Counted from the first letter of the stretch, positions 34,867-45,981 are shown. The stretch is 64,000 nt of DNA from Gammaproteobacteria bacterium (GCA_021773565.1 JAJFJZ010000010.1:1-64000), one strand, 5' to 3'. Notes: a model not told the origin generated them from the sequence alone. A program made the numbers and translations.

Positions 34867-37608
34867 TCATGCTTTGCCGTGGCAGTGTTTGTATTTTTTC
34901 CCGGACCCGCAGGGACAAGCCTCATTACGACCTATCTTTCGCTCTTGCCGCACAAAAGTTTCAGCTTTTTCAGGCTCAGCTAACCCTTCAGCCGCACCAT
35001 CCGGTGTATTAAGCGCATCAGCTTTCTGATGTTGAAATTTCATTCTCTGAGCGGCTCGCAGACGTCTTTCCTGCTCCGCTTTTTCGACATCGGTATCGGA
35101 TTCTATCTGAACGCGGGATAACAAGCGTACGATGTCATGCTTGATGGCCTGCAGTAATTCCTGAAAGAGCTCAAATGACTCGCGTTTGTACTCCTGCTTG
35201 GGTTGTTTCTGAGCGTACGCACGCAGGTGAATACCCTGTCGCAGGTGGTCCATAGTGGCAAGGTGTTCCTTCCACAGTTGATCCAGTATCTGCAACATGA
35301 GCTGTTTTTCTACCAAACGTATATCTATACCCTTGGCTTTCCAGTCAGCCTCCTTGCTGGTATAGGCTGCCTGAACGCTCTCTGTTATTTTTATGCCCAG
35401 CGTATCTTCATTTAATTCATCATCGGCCTCTAACCAGGACCGTAAGGGCAATAAAATGCTGAACTCAGACTTCAGTTCTTCTTCAAGTCCTTCCAGATCC
35501 CATTGCTCTTCAAGGCTTTGAAAAGGAATAAAAGCAGAAACCAGGTCTTGCACAACTTCTTCACGTATCCCTGCCAGCATCTCACTAATGTCATCTGCTT
35601 CCATCAGATCATTACGTTGCTGATAAATAACCTGGCGCTGATCGTTGGCTACATCATCAAATTCAAGCAGGTTTTTGCGAATATCAAAGTTGTGACCCTC
35701 AACTTTTCTCTGCGCCTTTTCTATGGCGTTAGAAACCATTTTATGTTCAAGCGATTCACCTTTTTCCAGTCCGAGAGAGGCCATCATGCCCCGCATGCGT
35801 TCTGATGCGAATATACGCATCAGGTTATCCTGCATGGACAAATAGAACCGGGATGATCCGGGGTCTCCTTGCCTGCCCGCTCTGCCGCGCAATTGATTAT
35901 CAATGCGTCTTGATTCATGACGTTCGGTGCCAATTATGTGCAAACCGCCTGCTTCCAGAACCTGGTTGTGTCGTGCTTGCCAGTCTTCCACAGCCTTGGC
36001 GCGTTCTGCTTCGCCTGGGTTATCCAGTTTCGCCAGGGCAACTTCCATATTGCCCCCAAGAACGATATCTGTGCCACGACCAGCCATGTTGGTGGCGATA
36101 GTAATAATCCCCGGCATTCCAGCACCGGCGATGATATCTGCTTCTCTTTCATGCTGGCGCGCATTCAAGAGGCTGTGAGGAATATTACGTTTGTTAAGTT
36201 CAGTGGAAAGTAGTTCAGAGGACTCGATGGACGCAGTACCTACAAGAACCGGTTGTCCGGCTTTGGTACGTGCTTCTATGTCTTCTACGATGGCGTCATA
36301 TTTTTCAGGCACGGTAGAATAAAGCAAATCATTAGCATCCTCTCTCACCATTTCCTTATTGGTAGGAATGACAACAACCTGTAATCCATAAATCTGGTTA
36401 AACTCAAAAGCCTCGGTATCCGCTGTTCCTGTCATGCCCGAAAGTTTGGAATACAGTCTGAAATAGTTCTGAAATGTAGTTGAAGCAAGCGTCTGGGACT
36501 CGTTTTGAATATTAACGCCTTCTTTGGCCTCAACCGCCTGATGAATGCCTTCCGACCACCGTCTACCAGGCATGGCCCGACCCGTGTGTTCGTCGACGAT
36601 CATAATTTCGTTGTTTTGCACCATGTAATCGACGTCACGCTTAAACACAATATGAGCTTTTAACGCTGCATGTACATGGTGCAGAAGGGACAGGTTGGTC
36701 GCCGCATACAGGCTATCGTTTTCCTCTAGCAGTCCCATTCCTTGTAGTTCAGCTTCTACTTTTTCGTGTCCTGCCTCAGTGAGTTCTACCGTGCGGCTCT
36801 TCTCATCAAGAACATAATCTCCGTGTTCCTGGATTCCCAACTCATCTGTCTCAACACCTATTTGTCGCTTTAACTTTGGTGCCAAAGAATTGATTTTCTT
36901 GTAAAGATCAGTGTTTTCCTGAGTTGGCCCGGAGATTATAAGAGGCGTACGAGCCTCATCGATTAAAATTGAATCCACTTCATCCACAATGGCAAAATTC
37001 AGCCCGCGCTGGATTCGATCTTCCACCGTAAAGGCCATATTGTCTCTGAGATAATCAAAGCCGAATTCATTATTGGTTCCATAGGTAATGTCTGCACCGT
37101 AGGCCGTTTGTTTTTCAACACCACTCTGGCCCGACTGGATAACGCCTACACTCAAGCCCGCGGCCTCATAGATAGGACCCATCCATCCGGCATCCCGTCT
37201 CGCCAGGTAATCATTGACCGTTACAATATGCACGCTTTGCCCGGACAGCGCATTTACATAGGCTGCAAGTGTAGCCACCAGCGTTTTACCTTCACCCGTA
37301 CGCATTTCGGCAATACGACCTTCATGCAGGGTAACTCCACCAACAAGTTGGGTGTCAAAGTGTCGGGTGCCACTCACGCGCTTGGCGATCTCCCGGATAA
37401 GCGCAAAGGCTTCAGGAAGCAACTGATCCAGACTTTCCCCGTCCTGAAAACGCTTTCTAAAGTCCTGAGTTTTGAGTGGAAAATCTGCATCATCCAACGC
37501 AAGCATCTGCGGTTCAATCGCGTTGATAGCTCGAACAATTTTGTCCATGCGCTTTAGTTCACGGGAGTTTTTACTACCGAATATTTTGTTGAGCAAGCCG
37601 CCTAACAT
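34867..37608 (-). CDS. secA: Preprotein translocase ATPase SecA
   Basis: SecA drives protein export through SecYEG. The 913-residue product has the expected domains. The N-terminal DEAD motor contains [16 protein letters not shown] and, after it, [14 protein letters not shown]. The preprotein cross-linking domain is present, the second motor has [14 protein letters not shown] and [14 protein letters not shown], and the C-terminal zinc tail is [14 protein letters not shown]. The start is ATG 37608. An M23 peptidase gene lies upstream on the same strand, in the slot E. coli gives to secM. Confidence 0.98.
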   Translation of the reverse strand: MLGGLLNKIFGSKNSRELKRMDKIVRAINAIEPQMLALDDADFPLKTQDFRKRFQDGESLDQLLPEAFALIREIAKRVSGTRHFDTQLVGGVTLHEGRIAEMRTGEGKTLVATLAAYVNALSGQSVHIVTVNDYLARRDAGWMGPIYEAAGLSVGVIQSGQSGVEKQTAYGADITYGTNNEFGFDYLRDNMAFTVEDRIQRGLNFAIVDEVDSILIDEARTPLIISGPTQENTDLYKKINSLAPKLKRQIGVETDELGIQEHGDYVLDEKSRTVELTEAGHEKVEAELQGMGLLEENDSLYAATNLSLLHHVHAALKAHIVFKRDVDYMVQNNEIMIVDEHTGRAMPGRRWSEGIHQAVEAKEGVNIQNESQTLASTTFQNYFRLYSKLSGMTGTADTEAFEFNQIYGLQVVVIPTNKEMVREDANDLLYSTVPEKYDAIVEDIEARTKAGQPVLVGTASIESSELLSTELNKRNIPHSLLNARQHEREADIIAGAGMPGIITIATNMAGRGTDIVLGGNMEVALAKLDNPGEAERAKAVEDWQARHNQVLEAGGLHIIGTERHESRRIDNQLRGRAGRQGDPGSSRFYLSMQDNLMRIFASERMRGMMASLGLEKGESLEHKMVSNAIEKAQRKVEGHNFDIRKNLLEFDDVANDQRQVIYQQRNDLMEADDISEMLAGIREEVVQDLVSAFIPFQSLEEQWDLEGLEEELKSEFSILLPLRSWLEADDELNEDTLGIKITESVQAAYTSKEADWKAKGIDIRLVEKQLMLQILDQLWKEHLATMDHLRQGIHLRAYAQKQPKQEYKRESFELFQELLQAIKHDIVRLLSRVQIESDTDVEKAEQERRLRAAQRMKFQHQKADALNTPDGAAEGLAEPEKAETFVRQERKIGRNEACPCGSGKKYKHCHGKA

Positions 37609-37717
37609 GGATGGCCCCATTCTGTTAAACGCGGCATTTTACCTCTTTTTAGACAATCGGGTTATATAAAAATTGCCACGAATCTCTGGAATCGAAACAC
37701 GAAGCAAAATTGGGATA

Positions 37718-38695
37718 CTACGATTGCGTACGTCTGGCAACGTAGCGCTTGGGATCTACCTTTTTACCATTTTTTAATACTTCGAAGTGCACGTGGGGAC
37801 CTGTAGAACGACCGGTGCTACCAATGGAACCAATCACCTGGCCGCGTTTTACCACATCACCGGCAGCCACAAAGAGAGTTTGATGGTGCCCGTAGCGAGT
37901 TCGATATCCCCCGCCGTGATTCAGTTCAATCATTTTCCCATAACCACTGCGCTCATCTGCAAATACAACCACACCGGAGGCTACGGCAATTACATCAGCG
38001 CCTTCGCGACCCGCAAAATCGACACCTGCATGCCAGGCCATTGCGCCGGTTATCGGGTCTACCCTGCGTCCGAATCTGGAGGACATCCATCCTTTTGAGA
38101 TGGGCCGACCAGCCAGCACAATATCGTTCTGAAACTTTCTTTGTACCAATAGGGATTCAAGAAGCTCCAGCTGATCCTCGCGCGCTTTAAGCTGTTTTGA
38201 TAACTGGTCTACCGTTATCAGATATTCCGGTGCGCTAATAACAGAAGCTACTATATCTGCACCATCATCTGCACCGTCGAATTCGTTTTCAAGGTTTTTG
38301 TTTTCGTGATCAGAAAGCGGACCACCCAGAGCGGGTGCCTCACTAAAACGAAACTCACTCTGATCTATATTGGCCACTTCAGTTACGCGTTCTCCCAGTG
38401 CTTCCATGCGCAGCAGGCGCGCCTGCATGGTAGCAAGGCGTCGACCCACGGCAGCCATTTCCGCAGTAGATTGAACTTTTATCGAATCAAGAGTGGCCCG
38501 GTCAGCAGCAATCTGTTGTTGCAAAACAGATACAGTTTGGGTTTCCAGTAGATCTTCACTTGCCAGTCGATAGACAAAATAGGCATTTGCAACGAAGCCA
38601 ATACCCGCAAAAAACACACATCCAAAAATGACATTCTTCGAAAGGCTAAAAGAGCGCGCTCGACCTTCGGTCTCTTTGAACAGTATTATTCGCAT
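37718..38695 (-). CDS. M23-family metallopeptidase, membrane anchored
   Basis: The 325-residue product has one N-terminal membrane segment (about 20-42), a coiled-coil region (about 55-105), a linker and a C-terminal LytM/M23 domain. Zinc ligands look intact: HAGVD, then RYGHH and HVHFE. It is therefore probably an active endopeptidase that cuts peptidoglycan crosslinks in the periplasm, although some relatives are inactive regulators. A gene of this type between lpxC/dciA and secA is usual in Pseudomonas-like genomes. Confidence 0.92.
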   Translation of the reverse strand: MRIILFKETEGRARSFSLSKNVIFGCVFFAGIGFVANAYFVYRLASEDLLETQTVSVLQQQIAADRATLDSIKVQSTAEMAAVGRRLATMQARLLRMEALGERVTEVANIDQSEFRFSEAPALGGPLSDHENKNLENEFDGADDGADIVASVISAPEYLITVDQLSKQLKAREDQLELLESLLVQRKFQNDIVLAGRPISKGWMSSRFGRRVDPITGAMAWHAGVDFAGREGADVIAVASGVVVFADERSGYGKMIELNHGGGYRTRYGHHQTLFVAAGDVVKRGQVIGSIGSTGRSTGPHVHFEVLKNGKKVDPKRYVARRTQS

Positions 38696-38794
38696 CTGGT
38701 ACCTATTAAGGGCCGGCTTTTGCCAATTTTAGCAAATAAACGGCTTCTATTAACAACTTTTTAGCGCATTTTCTGAGCGCTTGATGGTGAAGCA

Positions 38795-39106
38795 GTGTCA
38801 AACAAAAAAATTACGGACCTCTTATCACCTGCTCAGCCTGGTTACACACCCCTGTCTCAGCTGCTGAAGCAATCCAGTATGCAGGAAAGCTGGACTTCCC
38901 AGCTGCGTACCCTGCTTTCCCCGGAGCTGGCCCCACACTGCATAGTACGGGACTTAAAACACGCCACTTTGCTGGTTCAGACTACTGATGCCAACTGGGC
39001 TACCAGATTGCGCTTTCAAAAAGTTCCGTTGTTGGCAGAACTCAACAAACTGGCCGATTTTTCAGCTGTAAAGGAGCTACGCATTCAGGTCGTCCCTCAA
39101 CGCTAG
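38795..39106 (+). CDS. dciA: DciA-like protein (DUF721)
   Basis: The 103-residue product matches the small DUF721/DciA domain: a PLSQLLKQ-type start, LSPELAPHC, then VQTTDANWATRLRFQ, LLAELN and a basic end. DciA loads the replicative helicase DnaB in bacteria that lack DnaC. It has a GTG start without an obvious ribosome-binding site. It is divergent from the M23 gene and convergent with lpxC, the position seen in Pseudomonas. It is short compared with the usual 130-170 residues. Confidence 0.85.
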   Translation: MSNKKITDLLSPAQPGYTPLSQLLKQSSMQESWTSQLRTLLSPELAPHCIVRDLKHATLLVQTTDANWATRLRFQKVPLLAELNKLADFSAVKELRIQVVPQR

Positions 39107-39201
39107 TTTGCAACAAGCCAACCGGGCTTTCTGCGATACCAACCGTACCGACCTCGGAAAATGGAGAAATTGTTCACAATTTTACAAAGAAACAAAGCCC
39201 G

Positions 39202-40122
39202 CTACGCAAACACAGGTTGCGCAAAAGAAACCGGTGCAGCCTCCGCTTCGGCAAAGGTAACAAACTCCCAGGCATCCGATTGCTCCAGAACCCGCAAAAG
39301 TAGTTGATAGTTTGAAGTGTGTCCGGATTTAAAACCCTTGAAACAACCAATCAGGCTGTAACCCAATAAGTAGAGGTCCCCAATTGCATCCAGCATTTTG
39401 TGTTTAACAAACTCGTCATCCAGACGTAAACCGTCCTTGTTGAGAATGCGAAACTCATCCATCACTACGGTATTGTCCAGACTTCCCCCTCGTGCCAGGT
39501 CCATGGAACGCAAACGCTCAAAATCGGCCAGAAAACCGAAGGTTCGCGCGCGGGCAATATCCCGAACAAAGGATTTGCTGGAAAAATCCAGCGTGGAAGT
39601 GCACGCATGTTTCAAAAATACCGGGTGATCATATTCAAGCGTGTATTCCATGCGAAATCCATTGTAGGGGGATAGACAGATTCGCGCCCCATCATGCTCT
39701 ACAACGATATCCCGAAGAATGCGAATGAATTTTTTGGGCGCACCTAACTCTTCTATACCCGCAGACTGAATCAGGTATACAAAGGGAGCAGCGCTACCAT
39801 CCATTATGGGTAATTCGCACCCATCCAGTTCTACGATCGCGTTATCTATTCCAAGACCGGCAAAAGCCGCCATTAGATGCTCGATGGTGGCAATTTTTGT
39901 ATCACCGACCCCAATGGAGGTTGCCAGACGCGTATCACAAACATTTTTTACGTTCGCTGCTATTGATATTGCCGCCGAAATCCCGCCGGCTACATCAGTA
40001 CGTCGAAACATAACACCGGTATCGGCCAGCGCCGGGCGCAGGCTAATACTTATTTTCTCTCCCGAATGCAGCCCGACCCCTGTCGCGGACACCCGTCTCT
40101 TCAATGTACGTTGATATATCAT
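39202..40122 (-). CDS. lpxC: UDP-3-O-acyl-N-acetylglucosamine deacetylase
   Basis: LpxC catalyses the first committed step of lipid A synthesis. The 306-residue product contains TIEHLMAAFAGLGIDN, the zinc-binding HKMLDAIGDLYLLG and GHTSNYQLL near the C-terminus. Length and motifs are standard. It is the last gene of the dcw run, 99 bases after ftsZ. Confidence 0.98.
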   Translation of the reverse strand: MIYQRTLKRRVSATGVGLHSGEKISISLRPALADTGVMFRRTDVAGGISAAISIAANVKNVCDTRLATSIGVGDTKIATIEHLMAAFAGLGIDNAIVELDGCELPIMDGSAAPFVYLIQSAGIEELGAPKKFIRILRDIVVEHDGARICLSPYNGFRMEYTLEYDHPVFLKHACTSTLDFSSKSFVRDIARARTFGFLADFERLRSMDLARGGSLDNTVVMDEFRILNKDGLRLDDEFVKHKMLDAIGDLYLLGYSLIGCFKGFKSGHTSNYQLLLRVLEQSDAWEFVTFAEAEAAPVSFAQPVFA

Positions 40123-40221
40123 GATGTCCAGATCATCCCCAGAGCATAAAACAAACCGGAAACAGACCTATTAAAAACCAGCGCGAAAGTCGCCAATCGC
40201 GCAGTTTTATCCTGTTGCCTG

Positions 40222-41370
40222 CTAATCAGCCTGACGCCTCAAAAAAGCAGGTATATCCAGATAGTTCATATCTGCTGCTTCTGAAGTATCCACTGATCGC
40301 TCCACATGGGCTTTGGCTTGTTGTCGCATGACTGTAGGTCGCTCCAAATCGGAGTAATCCTTGGTCACACCCATAGCGCCCTCTATTTCGGAACGCCCAA
40401 CCACAATTTTGGGCCGAACAAGTCCACCCAGACCCGTCGCCACTACGGTAACCTTTATGTTATCACCCAGGGATTCATCAATCACTGTGCCCACCACTAT
40501 TGTAGCTTCCTCAGAAGCAAACTGTTCAATGGTATCGCCGATTTCCGAAAACTCACCGATGCCCAGATCCGGACCAGCAGAAACGTTAACCAGAATTCCG
40601 CGAGCGCCTTGCAAGTCTATATCTTCCAGCAAAGGGCTGCGAACAGCCGCCTCGGCTGCATCACGAGCACGATTTTCTCCGCACGCAATTCCTGTACCCA
40701 TCATCGCCATACCCATCTCGGACATTACAGTGCGTACATCGGCAAAATCCACGTTCATCATTCCAGGCTTAATGATCAGGTCGGCAATACCCTGAACAGC
40801 ACCTAAAAGCACATCATTTGCTGCTGCGAAGGCATCCAGCATGCTGGTGCGTTCACCCAGCACCGCCAGCAGTTTTTCATTCGGAATGGTTATCAGGGAA
40901 TCAACATAATGTGATAACTCTGTAATTCCAGCTTCTGCCACTTCGCAGCGTTTTTCAAAGCCAAAAGGTTTGGTTACTACAGCAACCGTCAGGATATCAA
41001 GCTCCCTGGCCACTTCCGCGACCACTGGAGCAGCGCCGGTACCGGTGCCTCCTCCCATACCTGCGGTAATAAAAACCATATCCGCACCTTGCAGCACTTC
41101 TGCTATCCGATCTCTGTCCTCAAGAGCCGCCTGACGCCCCAGAGCAGGATTTGCTCCAGCGCCAAGACCTTTGGTAAGACTCCCGCCCAATTGCAAGAGG
41201 GTTTTTGCAGCGACACTTTGCAGCGCCTGGGAATCTGTGTTCGCTGCAATAAAATCTACACCATCCACACTTTTGGCAAGCATATGCTTCACAGCATTAC
41301 CGCCACCACCACCTACTCCAATTACCTTGATGACCGCGCTTTGAGGTCCGCTATCAACGAGTTCAAACAT
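40222..41370 (-). CDS. ftsZ: Cell division GTPase FtsZ
   Basis: FtsZ forms the division ring. The 382-residue product has the tubulin signature [14 protein letters not shown], the N-terminal [13 protein letters not shown], a synergy region, and a C-terminal conserved peptide ([12 protein letters not shown]) that binds FtsA and ZipA. It is preceded by a 78-base spacer after ftsA, which could hold a promoter. Confidence 0.99.
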   Translation of the reverse strand: MFELVDSGPQSAVIKVIGVGGGGGNAVKHMLAKSVDGVDFIAANTDSQALQSVAAKTLLQLGGSLTKGLGAGANPALGRQAALEDRDRIAEVLQGADMVFITAGMGGGTGTGAAPVVAEVARELDILTVAVVTKPFGFEKRCEVAEAGITELSHYVDSLITIPNEKLLAVLGERTSMLDAFAAANDVLLGAVQGIADLIIKPGMMNVDFADVRTVMSEMGMAMMGTGIACGENRARDAAEAAVRSPLLEDIDLQGARGILVNVSAGPDLGIGEFSEIGDTIEQFASEEATIVVGTVIDESLGDNIKVTVVATGLGGLVRPKIVVGRSEIEGAMGVTKDYSDLERPTVMRQQAKAHVERSVDTSEAADMNYLDIPAFLRRQAD

Positions 41371-41448
41371 ATGCTTATCTCCTGGCTTTCGCCAACATGC
41401 TACCTGGAATCAAATTACCCAAAGGCAATACCTCCGGTAATCCAATAT

Positions 41449-42678
41449 TCAAAAATTGTCTCCCAACCACCTTTTAAGGCGGCTTAGAAAGCCAAACGAA
41501 AATGTACCAGTTCGAGCGTTGTTTTCTTCTTCTCTGGTACGGCCGTACAGTAGCAGTCCAACACCCGTCGAGTAGACCGGGTTCCTTACAATTTCTTTCA
41601 GGCCTGTAACGTGTTTGGGCCAACCCAAACTCACAGGCATGTGAAATATTTCTTCAGCCAGATCCACCGCCCCTTCCATCTTGGAGGATCCTCCTGTCAA
41701 TACAATTCCCGCCGCAATCAAGTCTTCGTACCCGCTTCGGCGCAACTCCGCCTGAACCAGGGTGAATAGCTCATCGTACCGCGGCTCAACCACTTCGGCT
41801 AGAGCCTGGCGCGATAAATTTCGTGGTGGCTTGTCTCCCACGCCTGGAACCATAATAGTTTCATCTGCTTTTGCCAGTTGCGTTAGCGCACAGGCATATC
41901 TTATTTTTATTTCCTCAGCATTTTTGGTGGGTGTTCGAAGTGCCATAGCTATATCGTTAGTAACCTGGTCACCTGCAATCGGAATCACTGCGGTATGCCG
42001 GATAGAGCCTTCGGTAAATATAGCGATATCGGTAGTCCCACCGCCAATATCGACCATACATACTCCAAGCTCGCGCTCGTCATCAGTTAAAACTGCATAA
42101 CTTGATGCCAGCTGTTCCAAAATCACATCCTGGACTTTCAGCCCACAGCGTTCGATACATTTTTCTATATTCTGAGCTGCATTTACCGCACAGGTGACCA
42201 GATGAACCTTAACTTCCAGACGCACGCCCGACATACCCAGCGGTTCCTTTATGCCCTCTTGTTCATCAATCACAAATTCCTGCGGCAGTATGTGCAGAAC
42301 TTTCTGGTCAGCCGGTATAGCAACCGCCTGGGCTGCATCAATTACCCGTTCAATATCCTGGCTAAAAACTTCTCCTTCTTTTATGGCTACAACTCCTTTC
42401 GAGTTGAGGCTACGAATATGGTTACCTGCAATACCCGCATAAACAGCATCAATCTGACACCCGGCCATGAGCTCTGCTTCTTCAATGGCTCGCTGGATGG
42501 ACTGCACGGTAGATTCAATATTTACCACTACGCCCTTTTTAAGGCCGCGAGAACTGGAAGATCCTATTCCCAGCACTTCGATACCACCATCTACCGTGAG
42601 CTCCCCGACAACAGCAGCAATTTTATTAGTGCCTATATCCAGACCGACCAGAATTCTTGGCTTGGAATCAGTCGCCAT
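41449..42678 (-). CDS. ftsA: Cell division protein FtsA
   Basis: This actin-like ATPase anchors FtsZ at the membrane. The 409-residue product shows VGLDIGTNKIAAVVGE, the phosphate-2 region VDIGGGTTDIAIF and GIVLTGGSSKMEG. The amphipathic membrane-targeting helix is at the end (FLSRLKRWLGDNF). The start overlaps the ftsQ stop by one base. Confidence 0.99.
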   Translation of the reverse strand: MATDSKPRILVGLDIGTNKIAAVVGELTVDGGIEVLGIGSSSSRGLKKGVVVNIESTVQSIQRAIEEAELMAGCQIDAVYAGIAGNHIRSLNSKGVVAIKEGEVFSQDIERVIDAAQAVAIPADQKVLHILPQEFVIDEQEGIKEPLGMSGVRLEVKVHLVTCAVNAAQNIEKCIERCGLKVQDVILEQLASSYAVLTDDERELGVCMVDIGGGTTDIAIFTEGSIRHTAVIPIAGDQVTNDIAMALRTPTKNAEEIKIRYACALTQLAKADETIMVPGVGDKPPRNLSRQALAEVVEPRYDELFTLVQAELRRSGYEDLIAAGIVLTGGSSKMEGAVDLAEEIFHMPVSLGWPKHVTGLKEIVRNPVYSTGVGLLLYGRTREEENNARTGTFSFGFLSRLKRWLGDNF

Positions 42679-43430
42679 TATCTATGCCCGTTTCCAACAG
42701 TTTTATTTGATGCAGACGTAACAAGTTCGCCTCCGGGTAACTCATGCGCCCACATAACCGCCACTCCATTACGATACCTTGCATCCACACTAAGCATTTG
42801 CTGCTTTTTATTGCGTAAGCCCTGGCTAAAAGCACTCACAAATCTGTCCATACGTGCGTTTAGTGACTCCCGACCCAAGACAAGCACAAAACTCGACTCG
42901 AATTCCAAACGCCAACCACCCTGAGCATCTTCATGCAGCTCCGTTATTTTCAAACCGGTGTCCTGGTTGATCCGGTTCAGGTCCCTGTATACCCCCATCG
43001 TCCTAATCCCATCGGAATGTTCTGCGTAAAAATTTGGCAGGTTTTCCCCCAGCATATCCGGATCATTTACAACCTGGCCGGACGTGGTCAAATAATCCGT
43101 ACCATTCCAGCGCGCAACAATGCTTTGCTTCTTTACACTTATCAAGAGGTTTGCCGGCCATTTTCTGTGAACTTCAACTTCCCGTGGCCACGACAATTGC
43201 ATCACCGATTTTACAACTTCGTCCAGATTTACAAAGAGAAAACCCTTATTTAAGTGGGACGCAATTGCAGCTCGAATTTCCTGTCTTTCGCCCGGGTTGA
43301 GAAGTCCCTCAACCGACACGAGATCAACTGGCCATCGATTTGCAATAAAGCCAGGTAAAACCAGACCACAGGCCAATGCCATGATAAGTGTTATTGATAT
43401 GTTGCGTACCATTCTTACACCGGTTTTCAT
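42678..43430 (-). CDS. ftsQ: Cell division protein FtsQ
   Basis: The 250-residue bitopic protein has a short cytoplasmic start, one membrane segment (about 10-30), a POTRA domain (VSVEGLLNPGERQEI) and the FtsQ beta domain. It links FtsB/FtsL to the septum. Its start overlaps the murC stop (ATGA). The usual ddl gene between murC and ftsQ is absent. Confidence 0.95.
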   Translation of the reverse strand: MKTGVRMVRNISITLIMALACGLVLPGFIANRWPVDLVSVEGLLNPGERQEIRAAIASHLNKGFLFVNLDEVVKSVMQLSWPREVEVHRKWPANLLISVKKQSIVARWNGTDYLTTSGQVVNDPDMLGENLPNFYAEHSDGIRTMGVYRDLNRINQDTGLKITELHEDAQGGWRLEFESSFVLVLGRESLNARMDRFVSAFSQGLRNKKQQMLSVDARYRNGVAVMWAHELPGGELVTSASNKTVGNGHR

Positions 43431-44875
43431 GGAGAGTCCTCCACCGGCTGATCCAGAAGTCTCATGGATATCTGATTTACATTGCCAGCACCCTGGACAA
43501 TAAAAATGTCACCGGCACGTAAAAATCGAGGCAACAATGCAAAGGCTTCTTCCGTATTCTCCGCAAACAGGGGATTAAGGGTGCTTCTTTCACGTATCCC
43601 ACGTGCAATTGAATGGCTATCCGCTCCGGGAATTTCTTTCTCACCCGCCGAATAAACCGGTAACAGCAATAAGGCGTCGACGCGACATAACTCCCTGACA
43701 AAATCATCATACAGATCATGGGTACGTGAATAACGGTGGGGCTGAAACGCCATTACTATTCTGTTATCCGGCCAAACCTGCCGGGCAGTATCGATGATTA
43801 CTCCCAGCTCCGTCGGGTGATGTCCGTAATCATCAACGAGCGTGAAAGAGATACTACTGTTGGGTAAGGCTTCTGTACCACCGTTCAAAATTACATTTTC
43901 AACGACCTGAAATCGTCTATCTACACCACCGAACCTGGAAAGTCCCTGGACAATTGCCTCATCCGAAACACCTTCCTCTGTCGATACCGCTACTGCAGCA
44001 AGCGCATTCGCAATATTGTGCATGCCCGGAATTTCCAGCTTAATCTCCAGATTCGGGTGTGACCCTGGTCTGCGAACGGTAAATTTCCACCTCTGTCCAC
44101 TATGAGAAATATCAAAAGCCTGGAAATCCGCTCCATCGCGCAAGCCATAAGTGATGACGGGTCGCGCCAGGGCGTCAATCAAGCTGAAGGTTTCTACGTC
44201 ATCCATACACAGAACGACTGCCCCATAAAATGGCAGGCGATGAACAAATTCGACAAAGGTAGCCTTAAGCGACTCAAAATCTCCGCCGTAAGTAGCCATA
44301 TGGTCGCGGTCGATATTGGTAATTACCGCCAGCATTGGTTGCAGGTGCAGGAATGAGGCGTCACTCTCATCCGCCTCCGCGATCAAATACCTGCTGCTGC
44401 CCAGACGCGCATTGCTACCCATACTATTAACCAAACCACCTATCACAACTGTTGGATCCAGATTCGCAGCCTGAAATATAGATGTGATAAGGCTGGTAGT
44501 AGTAGTTTTACCGTGCGTACCAGCTACCGCTATTCCATGCCGATAACGCATTAACTCACCCAACATCTCAGCCCGCGGAACAACCGGTATCCGCCTTTTG
44601 TGTGCCTCAACCAATTCCGTATTCTGTTCATCTATAGCACTGGACACTACAACCACATCACAATGTTCAACTTGCTCTTTCTTATGGCCAATAAAAATCT
44701 GTGCGCCCAGGGAACCCAGCCTTCTGGTTACCTGCGATGCCTTTAAATCTGAGCCTGAAACGACATAGCCCTGATTTAACAGTACCTCTGCAATGCCACT
44801 CATGCCCGAACCACCGATACCCAAAAAGTGAATAGCTTTCACCCGCCGCATCTGTTGTATTTGCGGAGCACTCAT
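43427..44875 (-). CDS. murC: UDP-N-acetylmuramate--L-alanine ligase
   Basis: MurC adds L-Ala to UDP-MurNAc. The 482-residue product begins MSAPQIQQMRRVKAIHFLG, with the nucleotide-binding GIGGSGMSGIAEVL, ATP loop GTHGKTTTTSL and the DDYGHHPTE motif. ATG 44875 overlaps the ftsW stop as ATGA, and longer frames run into ftsW. The length excludes a fusion with MurG or Ddl, whose genes normally flank it. Confidence 0.98.
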   Translation of the reverse strand: MSAPQIQQMRRVKAIHFLGIGGSGMSGIAEVLLNQGYVVSGSDLKASQVTRRLGSLGAQIFIGHKKEQVEHCDVVVVSSAIDEQNTELVEAHKRRIPVVPRAEMLGELMRYRHGIAVAGTHGKTTTTSLITSIFQAANLDPTVVIGGLVNSMGSNARLGSSRYLIAEADESDASFLHLQPMLAVITNIDRDHMATYGGDFESLKATFVEFVHRLPFYGAVVLCMDDVETFSLIDALARPVITYGLRDGADFQAFDISHSGQRWKFTVRRPGSHPNLEIKLEIPGMHNIANALAAVAVSTEEGVSDEAIVQGLSRFGGVDRRFQVVENVILNGGTEALPNSSISFTLVDDYGHHPTELGVIIDTARQVWPDNRIVMAFQPHRYSRTHDLYDDFVRELCRVDALLLLPVYSAGEKEIPGADSHSIARGIRERSTLNPLFAENTEEAFALLPRFLRAGDIFIVQGAGNVNQISMRLLDQPVEDSP

Positions 44876-45981
44876 TCCCGGCTTTGTTCCACGCTGGCTC
44901 GTATTGCGAAGCCCAGTAACACACAACAAACCAGCAAACTATTCCCTCCATAACTGATAAATGGCAACGTCAGCCCCTTGGTGGGCAACATGCCAGTATT
45001 CACGCCAATGTTTATTAGGCTTTGTATACCAATAACAATCCCGGCCCCGTAGCAAAGATAGGCCGCAAAAAACCTGTCTTCCTGCATGGCCAGCCTGCCG
45101 GTTCGAAAAATACGCAAAGTAAGCAGCATCAACAAAAATATGACCGCCAGGCATCCAATCAAACCCAATTCTTCAGCAATAACGGCAAATATAAAGTCAT
45201 TGTGCGCCTCGGGCAGGTAAAACAGTTTTTGCACGCCTTCCCCAAGACCCAGACCGGTTACATCTCCTCGGCCAAAGGCAATAAGCGCCTGGGTTAACTG
45301 ATATCCGCTACCACGTGCGTAGGTCCAGGGATCCAGAAAAGATATCATTCGTTCAACTCGATATGCCTGAAGTGTGGAAAGCACTGCCAGCAGCAGAAGC
45401 CCGACAACAGCTACGAGAAAAAAATGCCGCAGGTGCGCACCGCTTAAAAACAACAGACCCGAAACCACACACGCTAAAATGACGACCGTGCCAAAATCCG
45501 GTTCTTTCAATATCAGGCCACAGACAACGACGGTAACGGCCACGGGGCGCAACAACGCCGAATATTTATTCGTGATCTGGCCCTGATACCGCGCAAAATA
45601 CCCGGCCATATACACGACAAACAATACCTTGGCCACTTCGGATACCTGAACAGACCCGAAACCAAAATCTATCCAGCGACGGCTGCCGTTGGCCATCACG
45701 CCTATCCCAGGTACCAGCACAAGTACACATAACACTACGAGTGCCAACAGCGCTGGTTTATGCAGCCAATCAACTATATGCAGGGGAAGTAGTGCAAAAA
45801 AAACAACCAACGCAAAGCCACCAAGAATGTATGCACTATGACGTAAAACATAGTGATAGGGCATTCCCGATCCAGCATCCAGCGGTATGGATGCCGACGC
45901 AACCATTACAAAACCCAGGCAAACCAGAGCCAGCCAAATAGATATCATTGTGGGGTCGTACGAGGCGTTCAGAATTTTCAT
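44872..45981 (-). CDS. ftsW: Septal peptidoglycan glycosyltransferase FtsW
   Basis: A SEDS-family polymerase of 369 residues with about ten membrane segments. It shows WIDFGFGSVQVSEVAK, the conserved EPDFGT and, later, EAHNDFIFAVIAEELG and GLTLPFISYGG. It makes septal glycan with FtsI. The start overlaps murD (ATGA) and the end overlaps murC (ATGA), so no room remains for murG. Confidence 0.97.
   Translation of the reverse strand: MKILNASYDPTMISIWLALVCLGFVMVASASIPLDAGSGMPYHYVLRHSAYILGGFALVVFFALLPLHIVDWLHKPALLALVVLCVLVLVPGIGVMANGSRRWIDFGFGSVQVSEVAKVLFVVYMAGYFARYQGQITNKYSALLRPVAVTVVVCGLILKEPDFGTVVILACVVSGLLFLSGAHLRHFFLVAVVGLLLLAVLSTLQAYRVERMISFLDPWTYARGSGYQLTQALIAFGRGDVTGLGLGEGVQKLFYLPEAHNDFIFAVIAEELGLIGCLAVIFLLMLLTLRIFRTGRLAMQEDRFFAAYLCYGAGIVIGIQSLINIGVNTGMLPTKGLTLPFISYGGNSLLVCCVLLGFAIRASVEQSRE

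Noticed and set aside
37718-38695. Gene upstream of secA as a SecM-type arrest peptide
   Set aside because: The gene encodes an M23 peptidase with intact zinc ligands and no SecM-like arrest motif at its end.
39121-39200. CGGGCTTT/AAAGCCCG pair between dciA and lpxC as a shared terminator
   Set aside because: The arms are about 65 bases apart with no supporting T-run; it may be chance.
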